A stretch of 64,000 bases of DNA from Chthonomonadales bacterium (GTDB taxonomy: Bacteria; Armatimonadota; Chthonomonadetes; Chthonomonadales; CAJBBX01). Made by a program: the position numbers and the translations under genes. Under the pieces are notes generated by a model. It saw only the letters and a list, made by a program, of their open reading frames with translations. It was not told the DNA's origin and searched no databases. Every line of letters starts with the position of its first letter. Within the stretch, counting starts at the first letter, position 1. The stretch is from the NCBI GenBank assembly GCA_027459625.1, contig DAIDHP010000015.1, forward strand, positions 19,971 through 83,970, written 5' to 3'. Positions 8,755 to 18,079 of this stretch are shown one piece after another.

Positions 8755-8815
8755 GTATAACACTCCCTGCATTTCCGGTCAAGCAAAAAATCGTTTTTTT
8801 CTTCTATTTTATCGC

Positions 8816-8844
8816 TTGACATAAAAAATATGACGTGGTTTAAT
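8816..8844 (+). promoter_or_regulatory. Sigma70-type promoter of the ftsEX operon
   Basis: A perfect TTGACA at 8816-8821 and TTTAAT at 8839-8844 are spaced by 17 bases, about 65 bases upstream of ftsE. Confidence 0.6.
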
Positions 8845-8911
8845 GATTGAACCTCATTGGATATGACTATTTCGAATTGTCAAACAGCTTGCAGATAGAA
8901 GGCGCTTGAAT

Positions 8912-9619
8912 TTGCGTATGATTGATTTGAAGGATTTATCAGTGGTTTATTCGGAAAATCGGTCTGCGCTTTCGCATGTCACCTTGCATGTCGAAAAGGG
9001 AGAGTTCGTTTTTCTGGTTGGACCCACCGGCGCAGGAAAATCCACCATGCTAAAGGTTTTGTACCGCGAGGAGTGCGACATTCAAGGGATGGTGAAGGTC
9101 ATGGGTTTTGACATCCCCTCAATGCATCCAAGGGATGTGCCGAAACTTCGCCGCAGCATGGGAGTTGTGTTTCAGGATTTCGGACTACTGCCTAATAAAA
9201 CGGTTTTTGAAAATGTGGCTTTCGCATTGCGCGTGATTGGCGCGGGGCGGCGCGAAATCCGAAGCAAAACACCCGAGGCCTTGGACATGGTGGGCATGAC
9301 CCATCGTTGCGACGCCTTTCCGAATCAACTGTCATGGGGGGAACAGCAAAGAGTCGCCATCGCTCGCGCCTTGGTAAATCGCCCCAGTCTCTTCATTGCC
9401 GATGAGCCCACAGGGAATCTAGACCCCGACACATCCATGGGGATTGCATCCATTTTGGAGGATATTAATTCAACGGGCACGACGGTTATCGTCGCCACCC
9501 ACGACAAGCATATCGTGGACGCACTCTGTAAACGAGTGGTGGCGTTCAATCATGGATGCATCGTTCGAGACGATCCAAACGGACGTTACGACATAGAGGA
9601 AAAACCACAAGTCTCGTAA
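8912..9619 (+). CDS. ftsE: Cell division ATP-binding protein FtsE
   Basis: FtsE is the ATPase of the FtsEX complex, which couples the divisome to murein hydrolases. Walker A is GPTGAGKST, the signature is LSWGEQQRVAIARAL and Walker B is LFIADEPTGNLDP. The LYREECDIQGMVKVMGFDI and GVVFQDFGLLPNKTVFENVAF blocks are FtsE-like. Three in-frame starts compete: TTG 8906, TTG 8912 and ATG 8918. AGAAGG at 8897-8902 is best spaced for TTG 8912. It heads an operon with ftsX 29 bases downstream and a coiled-coil M23 hydrolase after that. Confidence 0.92.
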   Translation: MRMIDLKDLSVVYSENRSALSHVTLHVEKGEFVFLVGPTGAGKSTMLKVLYREECDIQGMVKVMGFDIPSMHPRDVPKLRRSMGVVFQDFGLLPNKTVFENVAFALRVIGAGRREIRSKTPEALDMVGMTHRCDAFPNQLSWGEQQRVAIARALVNRPSLFIADEPTGNLDPDTSMGIASILEDINSTGTTVIVATHDKHIVDALCKRVVAFNHGCIVRDDPNGRYDIEEKPQVS

Positions 9620-9648
9620 TCATCGAGACCATGCCATAATATTTTAAC

Positions 9649-10551
9649 ATGCGTTTCGCTACACTCGCTTTTTTATTTGATGAGGCATACAAGAACATCA
9701 AACGCAACGGTTTGATGTCCATCGCCGCCATTACCACCGTTACGATCACGATGGCGATACTCGGCGGCGTGGATTACTCCCTATACCGTGTCTACCAAGT
9801 GGCTTCAACCTTGCCAAGCAAATTCGTAATTCAGGTCTTTCTCAAAACAAGCGCAACCCGCAATCAGACCTTGGCGCTGCAAAACACAATCCAACGGATG
9901 CCTGGAGTGAAAACGGTGTCACTCTTCACGAAAGAGACCGCATGGGCTGAAATGCAGCAGGAAGACAAAGAACGGCGAACTTTTCTCACCGGAGACGTCC
10001 CTGGCAATCCGCTCCCCGACAGGCTGGATATAAAAATGACACGCCCTCAGGATATTCATCCGATGTGTCTGGCTTTGAGGGATAGCGCTCGTTTCCCTTG
10101 GATTGATACGGTAAAAGAGGATAATGAAACTCTGAACAGGATGATGGCGACCACGAGATTAATTGCGAATCTGGGAATTGTCATCGGCTTGCTTTTGCTT
10201 ACGGCGAGTGCTTTTGTGATCCAGAACACAATCCGTCTGACGGTTTACGCACGACGCAGAGAGATTCGCATCATGCAACTAGTGGGAGCCACCTCGCGAT
10301 TTATTCGGTTCCCATTGATCCTTGAGGGGTTTTTTTACGGTTGCCTCGGCTCGCTTCTGGCGTCGGGCATCGTGCTATTCGCGGCCGAGCAGTTTTCAAA
10401 CTATGTCAGAGCCTTCCAAACCCCAATTAGCGAAAATCTTCCTCAAGGCATCAATCCCTTCGTTTTTGTTCTGGGGATGATGGTCGTTGGCATGTTAATT
10501 GGATCATTTGGAGTGTTTTTATCCATCCGACGATTCCTAAAACGAGTATGA
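9649..10551 (+). CDS. ftsX: Cell division permease-like protein FtsX
   Basis: FtsX is the membrane partner of FtsE; it transmits the ATPase state to periplasmic hydrolase activators. The 300-aa protein has one transmembrane helix near residues 20-45, an extracytoplasmic domain at about 50-165 and three further helices in the C-terminal FtsX domain (about 175-295). The block YARRREIRIMQLVGATSRFIRFPLILEGFFYGCLG is typical of the family. It lies between ftsE and the M23 gene, matching the functional chain ATPase, membrane relay, hydrolase. Confidence 0.93.
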   Translation: MRFATLAFLFDEAYKNIKRNGLMSIAAITTVTITMAILGGVDYSLYRVYQVASTLPSKFVIQVFLKTSATRNQTLALQNTIQRMPGVKTVSLFTKETAWAEMQQEDKERRTFLTGDVPGNPLPDRLDIKMTRPQDIHPMCLALRDSARFPWIDTVKEDNETLNRMMATTRLIANLGIVIGLLLLTASAFVIQNTIRLTVYARRREIRIMQLVGATSRFIRFPLILEGFFYGCLGSLLASGIVLFAAEQFSNYVRAFQTPISENLPQGINPFVFVLGMMVVGMLIGSFGVFLSIRRFLKRV

Positions 10552-10579
10552 CGAGGTTTTCCGATATTCGGAGAAAAGC

Positions 10580-11761
10580 ATGCGCAAATCGATTTTAATC
10601 TTTTTATCCCTATTATTCCTCTTTATGACTGCGGTGGAATCCATAGCCGCTGTGAAACGCCATCCGGTGTCGAACGCCAAGGCGCGAGAGAAACGGATTC
10701 AGCAGCGAAAACGCCTTCGCGGCAAGCTATCCACTCTTCAATCGCAAATCCGTAAGAAACGCACCCAGATAAGAATCGTGAAACGCAAGGAAAGAAATGC
10801 GATCGCCTCCGTGACGACGGTGGAGCATAGACTGATGCAGACGGAAAACAGACTCGGAGCGGCGCGAGATCGCTTATCCTACCTTCAAAGAGAACATCGA
10901 AATCTGACTCGACGCATTCAAAGAACGGAAGCGAGCCTGAACGCCCGGCGGGATTTGCTTGCGGTTAGAATCCGACAGAATTACGAACAAGGCAATATGA
11001 ATTACGCTCAAGTGCTTTTTCGCTCCCGAAGTTTCAACGACTATCTTTCAAGGTCGTATTATGTTCAGCGCATCGTGGAAAGCGATGAGCAGTTGGTGCA
11101 AGGCATCAAAGCGGATCACGCCAGACTGCTGTCCGACCAGAGACGCCTGATGGCTCAGGAAACGGAACAACGGAGCATCAAGCAATCCCTTGGACAATTA
11201 TCCTCGCAATACTCCAGTGACGCCGATCAAAAGAAGCACCTGCTCCATAACATTCAGCAATCCCGCGACGATCTCGAACAGGAGCTCGATCTCCTTGAGC
11301 AGGAATCCTCGCAAATCGAGACGATGATCCAAGCCACCGAGGAGACGCCAAGCGGTCGCGCAAGAATGCTGCAGCCTTACCATGGCTTCTTCATCCGCCC
11401 TGCGGAAGGCCCGATCACATCTCCGTTCGGGATGCGCTTCCATCCCATCCTGCATTGCTATCGAATGCACACCGGCGTGGATATCGGCGCCCGATACGGC
11501 TCACCTATCATCGCCGCCGCAGCGGGCGTGGTCATCTACGCAAGCTACATGCGAGGATATGGAAACACGGTGATATTGGACCACGGCGGCGGGCTCTCCA
11601 CACTTTACGCCCACTGCTCCGCGCTTCTTGTGAGAGTGGGAGAGCACGTAAGGCAGGCTCAGGAGATTGCAAGAGTGGGTGCGACGGGGCTCGCCACGGG
11701 ACCGCATCTTCATTTCGAAATTCGTCGCAACGGGCATCCCATAAAGCCTTACTGGCGATAA
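10580..11761 (+). CDS. Coiled-coil M23 peptidase, EnvC-like murein hydrolase or activator
   Basis: A 393-aa secreted protein: signal peptide (about residues 1-24), a long charged coiled-coil region (about 30-260, rich in Arg, Gln, Leu) and a C-terminal LytM/M23 domain (about 285-390). The metal-site residues are present: H and D in MHTGVDIG, and H...H in GPHLHFEI, with a further His in TLYAHC. This suggests a catalytically intact endopeptidase rather than a degenerate EnvC. It follows ftsX by 28 bases and the coiled-coil arrangement matches the FtsX-controlled hydrolases EnvC and PcsB, so it probably cuts septal peptidoglycan under FtsEX control. Confidence 0.9.
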   Translation: MRKSILIFLSLLFLFMTAVESIAAVKRHPVSNAKAREKRIQQRKRLRGKLSTLQSQIRKKRTQIRIVKRKERNAIASVTTVEHRLMQTENRLGAARDRLSYLQREHRNLTRRIQRTEASLNARRDLLAVRIRQNYEQGNMNYAQVLFRSRSFNDYLSRSYYVQRIVESDEQLVQGIKADHARLLSDQRRLMAQETEQRSIKQSLGQLSSQYSSDADQKKHLLHNIQQSRDDLEQELDLLEQESSQIETMIQATEETPSGRARMLQPYHGFFIRPAEGPITSPFGMRFHPILHCYRMHTGVDIGARYGSPIIAAAAGVVIYASYMRGYGNTVILDHGGGLSTLYAHCSALLVRVGEHVRQAQEIARVGATGLATGPHLHFEIRRNGHPIKPYWR

Positions 11762-11801
11762 GAGACGCATGCCTTATCCCGTTCGACACACTGCGGTTCA
11801 T

Positions 11802-11857
11802 TGCGAGGCGATGCAAACCTCAATTTCATATCGCCTCGCAGATATTATGTTTTTTTC
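11802..11857 (+). terminator. Intrinsic terminator of the ftsEX-M23 operon
   Basis: A perfect 11-bp stem (TGCGAGGCGAT at 11802-11812 with its complement at 11830-11840) is followed within ten bases by a run of seven T at 11850-11856. Confidence 0.75.
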
Positions 11858-11910
11858 TGACACACTTCCCAAACTCAAGGTATATTTCATTTGACCATTA
11901 CGGATAACGT

Positions 11911-11948
11911 TCCGGTGTTTCCGGACAATGGCGTCTCGAAACACCGGA
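11911..11948. other. Long perfect hairpin upstream of the STAS gene
   Basis: TCCGGTGTTTC and GAAACACCGGA form an 11-bp stem with a 16-base spacer. It lies before the predicted promoter at 11998. No T-run follows. It could be an operator (interrupted palindrome) or a second terminator. Confidence 0.4.
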
Positions 11949-11997
11949 CGGATGCTCATCATTTGGTGGAAACAGTTATGTTCCCGCAAGCAAATGG

Positions 11998-12026
11998 TTG
12001 AGTTATTTGGAGATTCGGGGCATAAT
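11998..12026 (+). promoter_or_regulatory. Promoter for the STAS and glgP genes
   Basis: TTGAGT at 11998-12003 and CATAAT at 12021-12026 are spaced by 17 bases. The leader to the STAS ATG would be about 115 nt. The region 11858-12148 holds no gene. Confidence 0.5.
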
Positions 12027-12148
12027 ATATCAACAATATACTTTCAAAAAGGACGGCAAAGGCAAACAGCGTTCCGCAGTCATCATTTTTATGCAACGAT
12101 GCAATCATACCCTTTCCTTCGCCTTTTGCAATTGCCGCAGGGTTCTAA

Positions 12149-12499
12149 ATGGATATTAATATTGATAATGACGGGATCATCCCCGTCATCGTTCTGCGGT
12201 CGGAGAACTTGGATTCAGGAAACGCGGATGAATTCAGACGTCATATCGCTCCCATTCTAGCCACCAATCCAAAGGTGATCCTGGATATGAATCATGTGGA
12301 GTTCCTGGATAGCACAGGTCTGGGCGCCATACTTTCTTGCTTGCGTCGCGCTGGCGAGACCGGCGGAGATATGAAACTCATCGGCATGTCGAAAAACGTT
12401 CGGTCCGTATTTCGCATCACCCGCATGCATCGTATCTTCGATATTTTCGAGAGCAAGGAGGAGGCGATACTCTCCTTCAATCATGCATTGCCCGAATAA
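12149..12499 (+). CDS. STAS-domain anti-sigma factor antagonist
   Basis: A 116-aa single STAS domain of the SpoIIAA/RsbV family. These proteins bind anti-sigma kinases when unphosphorylated and so free a sigma factor. The phosphorylatable serine is Ser55 in FLDSTGLGAILS, with the usual Asp before it. No partner anti-sigma kinase or sigma factor is adjacent, so the switch must act in trans. It lies 38 bases upstream of glycogen phosphorylase and may be co-transcribed with it, which could tie glucan breakdown to a stress or developmental signal (inference). Confidence 0.9.
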   Translation: MDINIDNDGIIPVIVLRSENLDSGNADEFRRHIAPILATNPKVILDMNHVEFLDSTGLGAILSCLRRAGETGGDMKLIGMSKNVRSVFRITRMHRIFDIFESKEEAILSFNHALPE

Positions 12500-12537
12500 A
12501 CTGCAGGATGCCGTTTAGAGATTTAAGGAGATAACAT

Positions 12538-15003
12538 TTGCGGCGGGACCAATTTCAATCCCCACTGTATGATTCCATACACAAACATATAAGGTACTCT
12601 CTTGCGAAAGAGTATGATGCATTATCCCCAAGAGATGTATTTCATGGGGTGGCTCTTGCCGTGCGGGATCGTTTGGTGGATACAATGCTCGCCACGGAGG
12701 CACGTTACCGCAAAGCCAAAGTGAAACGGCTCTATTATCTATCCATCGAATACCTTATCGGCAGATCCTTGAGCAATAATATCATCAATCTCGGATTGAT
12801 GGATGAAGTGCGCCAAATCCTCGATGACATGGGGCTCAATCTCGACCAGGTTCTATCCGAGGAGAACGATGCGGGGCTGGGCAATGGTGGATTGGGACGC
12901 TTGGCGGTCTGTTTTCTCGATTCCCTCGCCACATTGGACATGCCTGCGATCGGCTACGGGATTAACTACGAATACGGCCTCTTTAAACAGGAAATCACGA
13001 ACGGTTACCAGAAGGAGAAGCCCGATAACTGGATGGCTAACGGCACTCCTTGGGAGATCGTCCGTCCGGAGGAGGTCTGCTACATCCCCCTTTACGGCAA
13101 GATCGACCACGCTCAGGACCGCAAGGGCGGATACAACCCCATGTGGCTCGACTGGAAGCTTCTGGTGGGCGTTCCTCACGACGTCCCCATATCCGGTTAC
13201 GGCGGGCGAACGGTAAATACTCTGAGACTTTTCACCGCACGCGCCTCGAACGAATTCGATATCAGAATATTCAACGAAGGGGATTACATTCGAGCGGTCA
13301 AGCAAAAAATTGAAACCGAATCCATTTCAAAGGTTCTTTATCCCTCCGATGCCGTGAGATCCGGGCGAGAGCTGCGATTGGTGCAGGAGTATTTCATGGT
13401 CGCCTGTGCTGTGAGGGATATCGTTCACAGGTATCTTAGAGACCACGACACCTTCGATGCGTTTTCGGAGGAGGTGGCGATCCACTTGAACGACACACAT
13501 CCGGCGCTAACCGTTCCGGAATTGATGCGGGTGTTCGTGGATGAAAACGAACTGTCTTGGGAGTTCGCATGGGAGTTAACACGCTCCACGCTTGGTTACA
13601 CCAACCACACCCTGATGCCCGAAGCTCTTGAAAAATGGCCGGTCTCCTTGATGGAATATGTCCTTCCCAGGCATCTTCAAATCATCTATGAAATCAACCA
13701 GCGTTTCCTTCAACAAGCGTCCGCCAAATGGCGATTCGATTCCGCGAGAATCCGTAATGTATCCATTGTGGAGGAGGGGGAGCAAAAATTAATACGGATG
13801 GCGAACCTCGCCATGGTCGGATGCCATTCCGTGAACGGTGTGTCCGCACTCCATTCGGATCTCATCACCAAAAAAATGGCTCCGGATTTCTTCGCATTGT
13901 GGCCTGAGATCTTCAACAACAAAACGAACGGGGTCACACCCCGAAGGTGGCTGAAACTGGCGAACCCTCACTTCTCCAAGATCATTACGGAAGCCATCGG
14001 CGATGATTGGGTTACCGATCTAACGCAGTTGCGTAAACTGGAAAATTACGCCGATGACAACGGTTTTCAGCAGGATTTTCTTCAAGCCAAGCGCGTTAAC
14101 AAGGAGCGTTTGACGCGGATTATTCGGGACACCACGTGCGTGATCGTCGATCCTGACTCCCTATTCGATGTTCAGGTCAAACGCATTCACGAATACAAAC
14201 GTCAGCTTTTGAACCTGCTTCGCATCATACATGAATATCTGCGGATTGTTCAGGATAACATCGAGCCCTCTCACCCAAGAACCTGTATTTTCGCGGGAAA
14301 AGCCGCTCCGGGCTATGCGACGGCGAAAAACATTATTAAGCTCATTAACAACGTGGCGCAGGTGGTCAATAACGATCCCAAATGCAAGGGTTTGCTCAAA
14401 GTGGTCTTTTTACCGGATTATCGGGTTAGCCTTGCCGAGAGGATCATCCCCGCCGCGGATTTAAGCGAACAGGTTTCCACCGCCGGCATGGAGGCATCCG
14501 GCACGGGCAATATGAAATTCACCATTAACGGCGCTCTCACCATTGGCACCTTGGACGGAGCGAATATCGAGATATTGCAGGAAGTGGGAGAGGAGAATAT
14601 ATACATCTTTGGATTAACCGCATCCGAAATCGAAGAGATGCGACTTTCGAAGAGCTGCGATCCAATTGAGATGCTCAAAGAACATCCTGACTTGAAAAGA
14701 GTGGTGGATACGCTCTCCTCGGAACTATTCTCGCCGGGGGAGCCCGGGCTTTTCAACTGGGTTCGCAACAACCTTACGGAACACGGCGATTATTATATGC
14801 ACCTTGCGGATATGCCGTCGTATATTCAAGCCCAGGATCATGCCGGCTCCGAGTATCGCAACAAGCCACTATGGTCTCGAAAAGCGATCCTAAACGTCGC
14901 TCGATCCGGAAAATTCTCCAGCGATCGCACCATACGGGAATACGCGAAGGAGATTTGGGGAATCAACCCATGCCCCGCCGAAAACATCATGGCGTTGGAT
15001 TGA
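12538..15003 (+). CDS. glgP: Glycogen/alpha-glucan phosphorylase
   Basis: A GT35 enzyme that releases glucose 1-phosphate from alpha-1,4-glucans by phosphorolysis. The 821-aa length is typical. The pyridoxal-phosphate site is intact: EASGTGNMKF with the Schiff-base Lys at residue 660, followed by NGALTIGTLDGANIEI. Other family blocks include YLSIEYLIGRSLSNN, GNGGLGRLAVCFLDSLATL, HLNDTHPALTVPELMR and NKTNGVTPRRWL. The start is TTG 12538 with AAGGAG at 12525-12530. No other glycogen genes are adjacent; the only candidate operon partner is the STAS gene upstream. Confidence 0.97.
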   Translation: MRRDQFQSPLYDSIHKHIRYSLAKEYDALSPRDVFHGVALAVRDRLVDTMLATEARYRKAKVKRLYYLSIEYLIGRSLSNNIINLGLMDEVRQILDDMGLNLDQVLSEENDAGLGNGGLGRLAVCFLDSLATLDMPAIGYGINYEYGLFKQEITNGYQKEKPDNWMANGTPWEIVRPEEVCYIPLYGKIDHAQDRKGGYNPMWLDWKLLVGVPHDVPISGYGGRTVNTLRLFTARASNEFDIRIFNEGDYIRAVKQKIETESISKVLYPSDAVRSGRELRLVQEYFMVACAVRDIVHRYLRDHDTFDAFSEEVAIHLNDTHPALTVPELMRVFVDENELSWEFAWELTRSTLGYTNHTLMPEALEKWPVSLMEYVLPRHLQIIYEINQRFLQQASAKWRFDSARIRNVSIVEEGEQKLIRMANLAMVGCHSVNGVSALHSDLITKKMAPDFFALWPEIFNNKTNGVTPRRWLKLANPHFSKIITEAIGDDWVTDLTQLRKLENYADDNGFQQDFLQAKRVNKERLTRIIRDTTCVIVDPDSLFDVQVKRIHEYKRQLLNLLRIIHEYLRIVQDNIEPSHPRTCIFAGKAAPGYATAKNIIKLINNVAQVVNNDPKCKGLLKVVFLPDYRVSLAERIIPAADLSEQVSTAGMEASGTGNMKFTINGALTIGTLDGANIEILQEVGEENIYIFGLTASEIEEMRLSKSCDPIEMLKEHPDLKRVVDTLSSELFSPGEPGLFNWVRNNLTEHGDYYMHLADMPSYIQAQDHAGSEYRNKPLWSRKAILNVARSGKFSSDRTIREYAKEIWGINPCPAENIMALD

Positions 15004-15030
15004 CCCCCAAAAAAACTCCTAAGTTCCAAG

Positions 15031-17799
15031 CTATTTTCGCGCGATCTCGTAGTAGAGCGTAGCCTGATCGTTTGGTCCCGCAGTGGACAGATCGACCACA
15101 AGGTGATCGCCCTCAATATGAACCGGCAATGGAGCCACGCGCTCCCCGGAAGTATCCAAACGCCACGCTTTGAACCCCTCAGGATGCAGACAGCGCAAAG
15201 TCACCGTGGCGGAGCCAGCCCTCACAAGATAGGGTAAACGTCCCCAAGCCTCCAAAACCCTTTTATCCTGACCGCGGAAAAGCATATCGGTGTTCTCCAC
15301 ATCCGTTACATGCACTAATAGAATGCGGGAGCTTTGGTCCAAAGGTTTGTCATCCAGCGAGGACGCCCATATAACCGCCCTTGCGCCTTCCACCTTCGCA
15401 TCCAGCATTTGGGTATGTATGATCTCTCCGGGTCGCGCCACTCCCCCCGCAGTGCGAGGGGTGGTGATCTCGAGCAACCCCTTGTTCGCTTCAAGCAGCG
15501 CCTCCCCGTTATCGCTTTCCAGTATCTGGCGGGACAGATTTGTTTGATTGGCTGGCGGCAGGAACCCCTTCGCCCTCATCATTTGCTCTATTTGCGGCAA
15601 GGACTGATCCGTCACCATAATCTCGTTCTTGGCGGGTTTGGGCGGATTTTGCGCTGCATAGACGGTGGTTCCCACTCCAGTCACCAAATCCAAGCCTCCA
15701 AGTCCCGGATCTTTCAATGGAACAGGGTGCTTCATCAATTCATCCACGGAGCGCAGTAGCGTGATCTTGTGATCCGCCGGTTTCATATCCTCGCGTCGGT
15801 AAAGGAGAATGGCTGCGCGATCCGCAGCCTGATTGGCGGGATCGCAAGCCGTGTCAAAATATCCGATCGGACCGCCTGATATCGCCGACTGTTCGCTGCT
15901 GGCGTAATCAAATCTCCACACTCCTCCCCAGTTCTGCAGGGAACCAAAGGAACCCATCAGCAACCCGCTTTCGGCTCGGTAGGGATTGGGAGCCACGTAG
16001 TTGAACTCCGTCACTGTGAACGGCTTGTTCCAGAGGCGGGTCTCAACGATTCCCCCCGGACCCGCGCCTCCGGCATCCACTGCGGAACCTCCCCCGGACC
16101 ATCCCTCCGACGGCAAACTCCACTTTTTATCAAGAAAATTCGGATGATCCCAGTAGAAATGGTTATCCACGTAATCGAACTTCATTCGATCCACCATGAA
16201 CTGAGGCAACTCCGCCCATCCGTTCAAATAGGTCAGAAGGGCTTTGCAGTGGAGTTCATCACGCAGGAATGCGCTCATCCGATCCCAGGTTCGATTGTGC
16301 AGCCAAGCCGCGAATACGGCGAAATCCAAGCCTTGAGGCGTGTTGTCGAAATTGGATGGCATGGGGGCGTTGAAAGTGGCTGAGGGGTCATCCCACGCCT
16401 TTTGAACCGCCTCGTCGCTGGCGTACCGCGTCCTCAGCCATGCATGCCACTCCCGTTCAAAGTCGGAGTGCAAGGCGCCGCGAACCGGCCCCATGTTTGC
16501 AGGCATTGTGGGTTCGTTCACTAAGCTGATGAAAGCGATGGTCGGATCATCCCTCCACTCCAAGCCGGTGTAGGGGTTCTTATGCGTCAGCAGTTCTCGC
16601 GAAAAATCCTCCCAGTTCCTCAGGGCCTTGTTCGAAACCATCACCGCCATTTTGAAATTACTTATGTCGGAGTTATCTCCCGGAGCCTCGTCCGGTCGAA
16701 TCGGTCGTGAGACGAAAAGGTCGGTGGTGACATAGATTCCGTGTTCTTTCAACTGATAAACGAGGTAATCAAGCTTGTCCATTTGGACGGGATCGATATG
16801 AAGACTGCTGTTTGGATCGTTGGTGATCAACCCGATCTCGTAATGGTGGATGCGAACGGCGTTGTACCCCAGCATCGCCAGCCTTTGCGCCAACTCGCGC
16901 ACCTCCGGCTTGGTGAGGTAGTTAGCGGAAAAACAGAGGTTCACCCCGTAAAACCGTTCCGTTATATTGGGGGAGTTGGAGAATGTGAAATGTCCGTTAG
17001 GGGTGGAGATCACCCAGCCATGCTTGCCTGCAGGGGCGTCCTCCAGGAAGGAGAAGTCCAAAGCACTCCCTTTGACAATATTCATTTTCGGTTCCATCGG
17101 TATCCAGTCGGCGTCTGGCTTGAGCATGAGAGGTCGCTCCTTTTGAAGGTTGAGTTCCGAGTGGAAATCCACGGTGAATTGGATAGTTTTCGGTTCATCG
17201 GCTTTCCAATCGTAGTTTACCGGATCGCCCGTGCTGATGCGTATTTCGAGGTCTGTGGCGTTCCAGATTCGATTATCCTGAAGTAGAATCGTATTGTCCG
17301 GAGTTTTTATCGTGAGTGAATGCGTACCTTTGGTTAGGGAAAGCGAATGATGGCATGTGGCGATCGATGCCTGCGCCGCCGTGACAGGCACAATGGTCGG
17401 TGTGCCGTCGGCTTCGCAATGCGCGCCTATCCAGGCGGCGATGGGAACGATCATCGAAACGTCGATGTTATTGACCCGCAAATCCTGTTGAGGCGTCAGT
17501 ACGTAGCGGCAGACAACGGAATTCCCTTCCATGCGGATATCGGGCTGCACGGTGATCTTAATTCCGTTCGTGGTGACAATCACCCCTCCCCCTACGTTTT
17601 GTAGGGAGTTGGCGGAGGTAACGCGTCTTTGCACCCATCCGGGTTCAAAGATATTGGGGCTGATCGTGGCGACAATCGCGTTGGAATTGGCGTCCCTGAA
17701 CGTAATCTCCCCCGAGTTCGCCCAGACTCCATTTATCGTATCCGCGCAGGCTGCGGATGCAAGCAGGAGCAAGAGGAGGATCGAAAACCATTGTTTCAT
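15031..17799 (-). CDS. Secreted clan GH-A glycoside hydrolase
   Basis: A 922-aa exported protein with a signal peptide of MKQWFSILLLLLLASAACA type, a beta-rich N-terminal region, a central TIM barrel and beta-sandwich C-terminal parts. The barrel shows YNAVRIHHYE, a probable acid/base Glu429 in ISLVNEPT and a probable nucleophile Glu598 in FTVTEFNYV, the NEP and TEF pattern of retaining clan GH-A enzymes. I cannot assign the CAZy family or substrate. The frame extends to 17898, but ATG 17799 starts at the signal peptide and has GGAG about 7 bases upstream. It converges on glgP with a 27-base gap. The gap 17800-18079 to the divergent oxidoreductase gene must hold its promoter, which I could not place. 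Confidence 0.8.
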   Translation of the reverse strand: MKQWFSILLLLLLASAACADTINGVWANSGEITFRDANSNAIVATISPNIFEPGWVQRRVTSANSLQNVGGGVIVTTNGIKITVQPDIRMEGNSVVCRYVLTPQQDLRVNNIDVSMIVPIAAWIGAHCEADGTPTIVPVTAAQASIATCHHSLSLTKGTHSLTIKTPDNTILLQDNRIWNATDLEIRISTGDPVNYDWKADEPKTIQFTVDFHSELNLQKERPLMLKPDADWIPMEPKMNIVKGSALDFSFLEDAPAGKHGWVISTPNGHFTFSNSPNITERFYGVNLCFSANYLTKPEVRELAQRLAMLGYNAVRIHHYEIGLITNDPNSSLHIDPVQMDKLDYLVYQLKEHGIYVTTDLFVSRPIRPDEAPGDNSDISNFKMAVMVSNKALRNWEDFSRELLTHKNPYTGLEWRDDPTIAFISLVNEPTMPANMGPVRGALHSDFEREWHAWLRTRYASDEAVQKAWDDPSATFNAPMPSNFDNTPQGLDFAVFAAWLHNRTWDRMSAFLRDELHCKALLTYLNGWAELPQFMVDRMKFDYVDNHFYWDHPNFLDKKWSLPSEGWSGGGSAVDAGGAGPGGIVETRLWNKPFTVTEFNYVAPNPYRAESGLLMGSFGSLQNWGGVWRFDYASSEQSAISGGPIGYFDTACDPANQAADRAAILLYRREDMKPADHKITLLRSVDELMKHPVPLKDPGLGGLDLVTGVGTTVYAAQNPPKPAKNEIMVTDQSLPQIEQMMRAKGFLPPANQTNLSRQILESDNGEALLEANKGLLEITTPRTAGGVARPGEIIHTQMLDAKVEGARAVIWASSLDDKPLDQSSRILLVHVTDVENTDMLFRGQDKRVLEAWGRLPYLVRAGSATVTLRCLHPEGFKAWRLDTSGERVAPLPVHIEGDHLVVDLSTAGPNDQATLYYEIARK

Positions 17800-18079
17800 A
17801 GCTATCTCCGATATAAAAAGCTTTTTGGCGGGTCTTACCGCATAATTCCTTTGATTGCATTTTATCACGAGTTGACGTTGTTTGACGCGATAATACATTT
17901 ACGGATAGTATTCATACCTTGAAAATAGGTATTAAGTCAGTAATTCCATAAAATTACCAAGCGTTTATCGATTTCGCCCGAAGAATGGATCAGCCGCCCA
18001 CCCGGACGCCGATGATGAACTCTTGGAGAAACAAGTCGTTGCATTGGATAATATGGCAAATTGCAAAGGAGCGTTTGAA

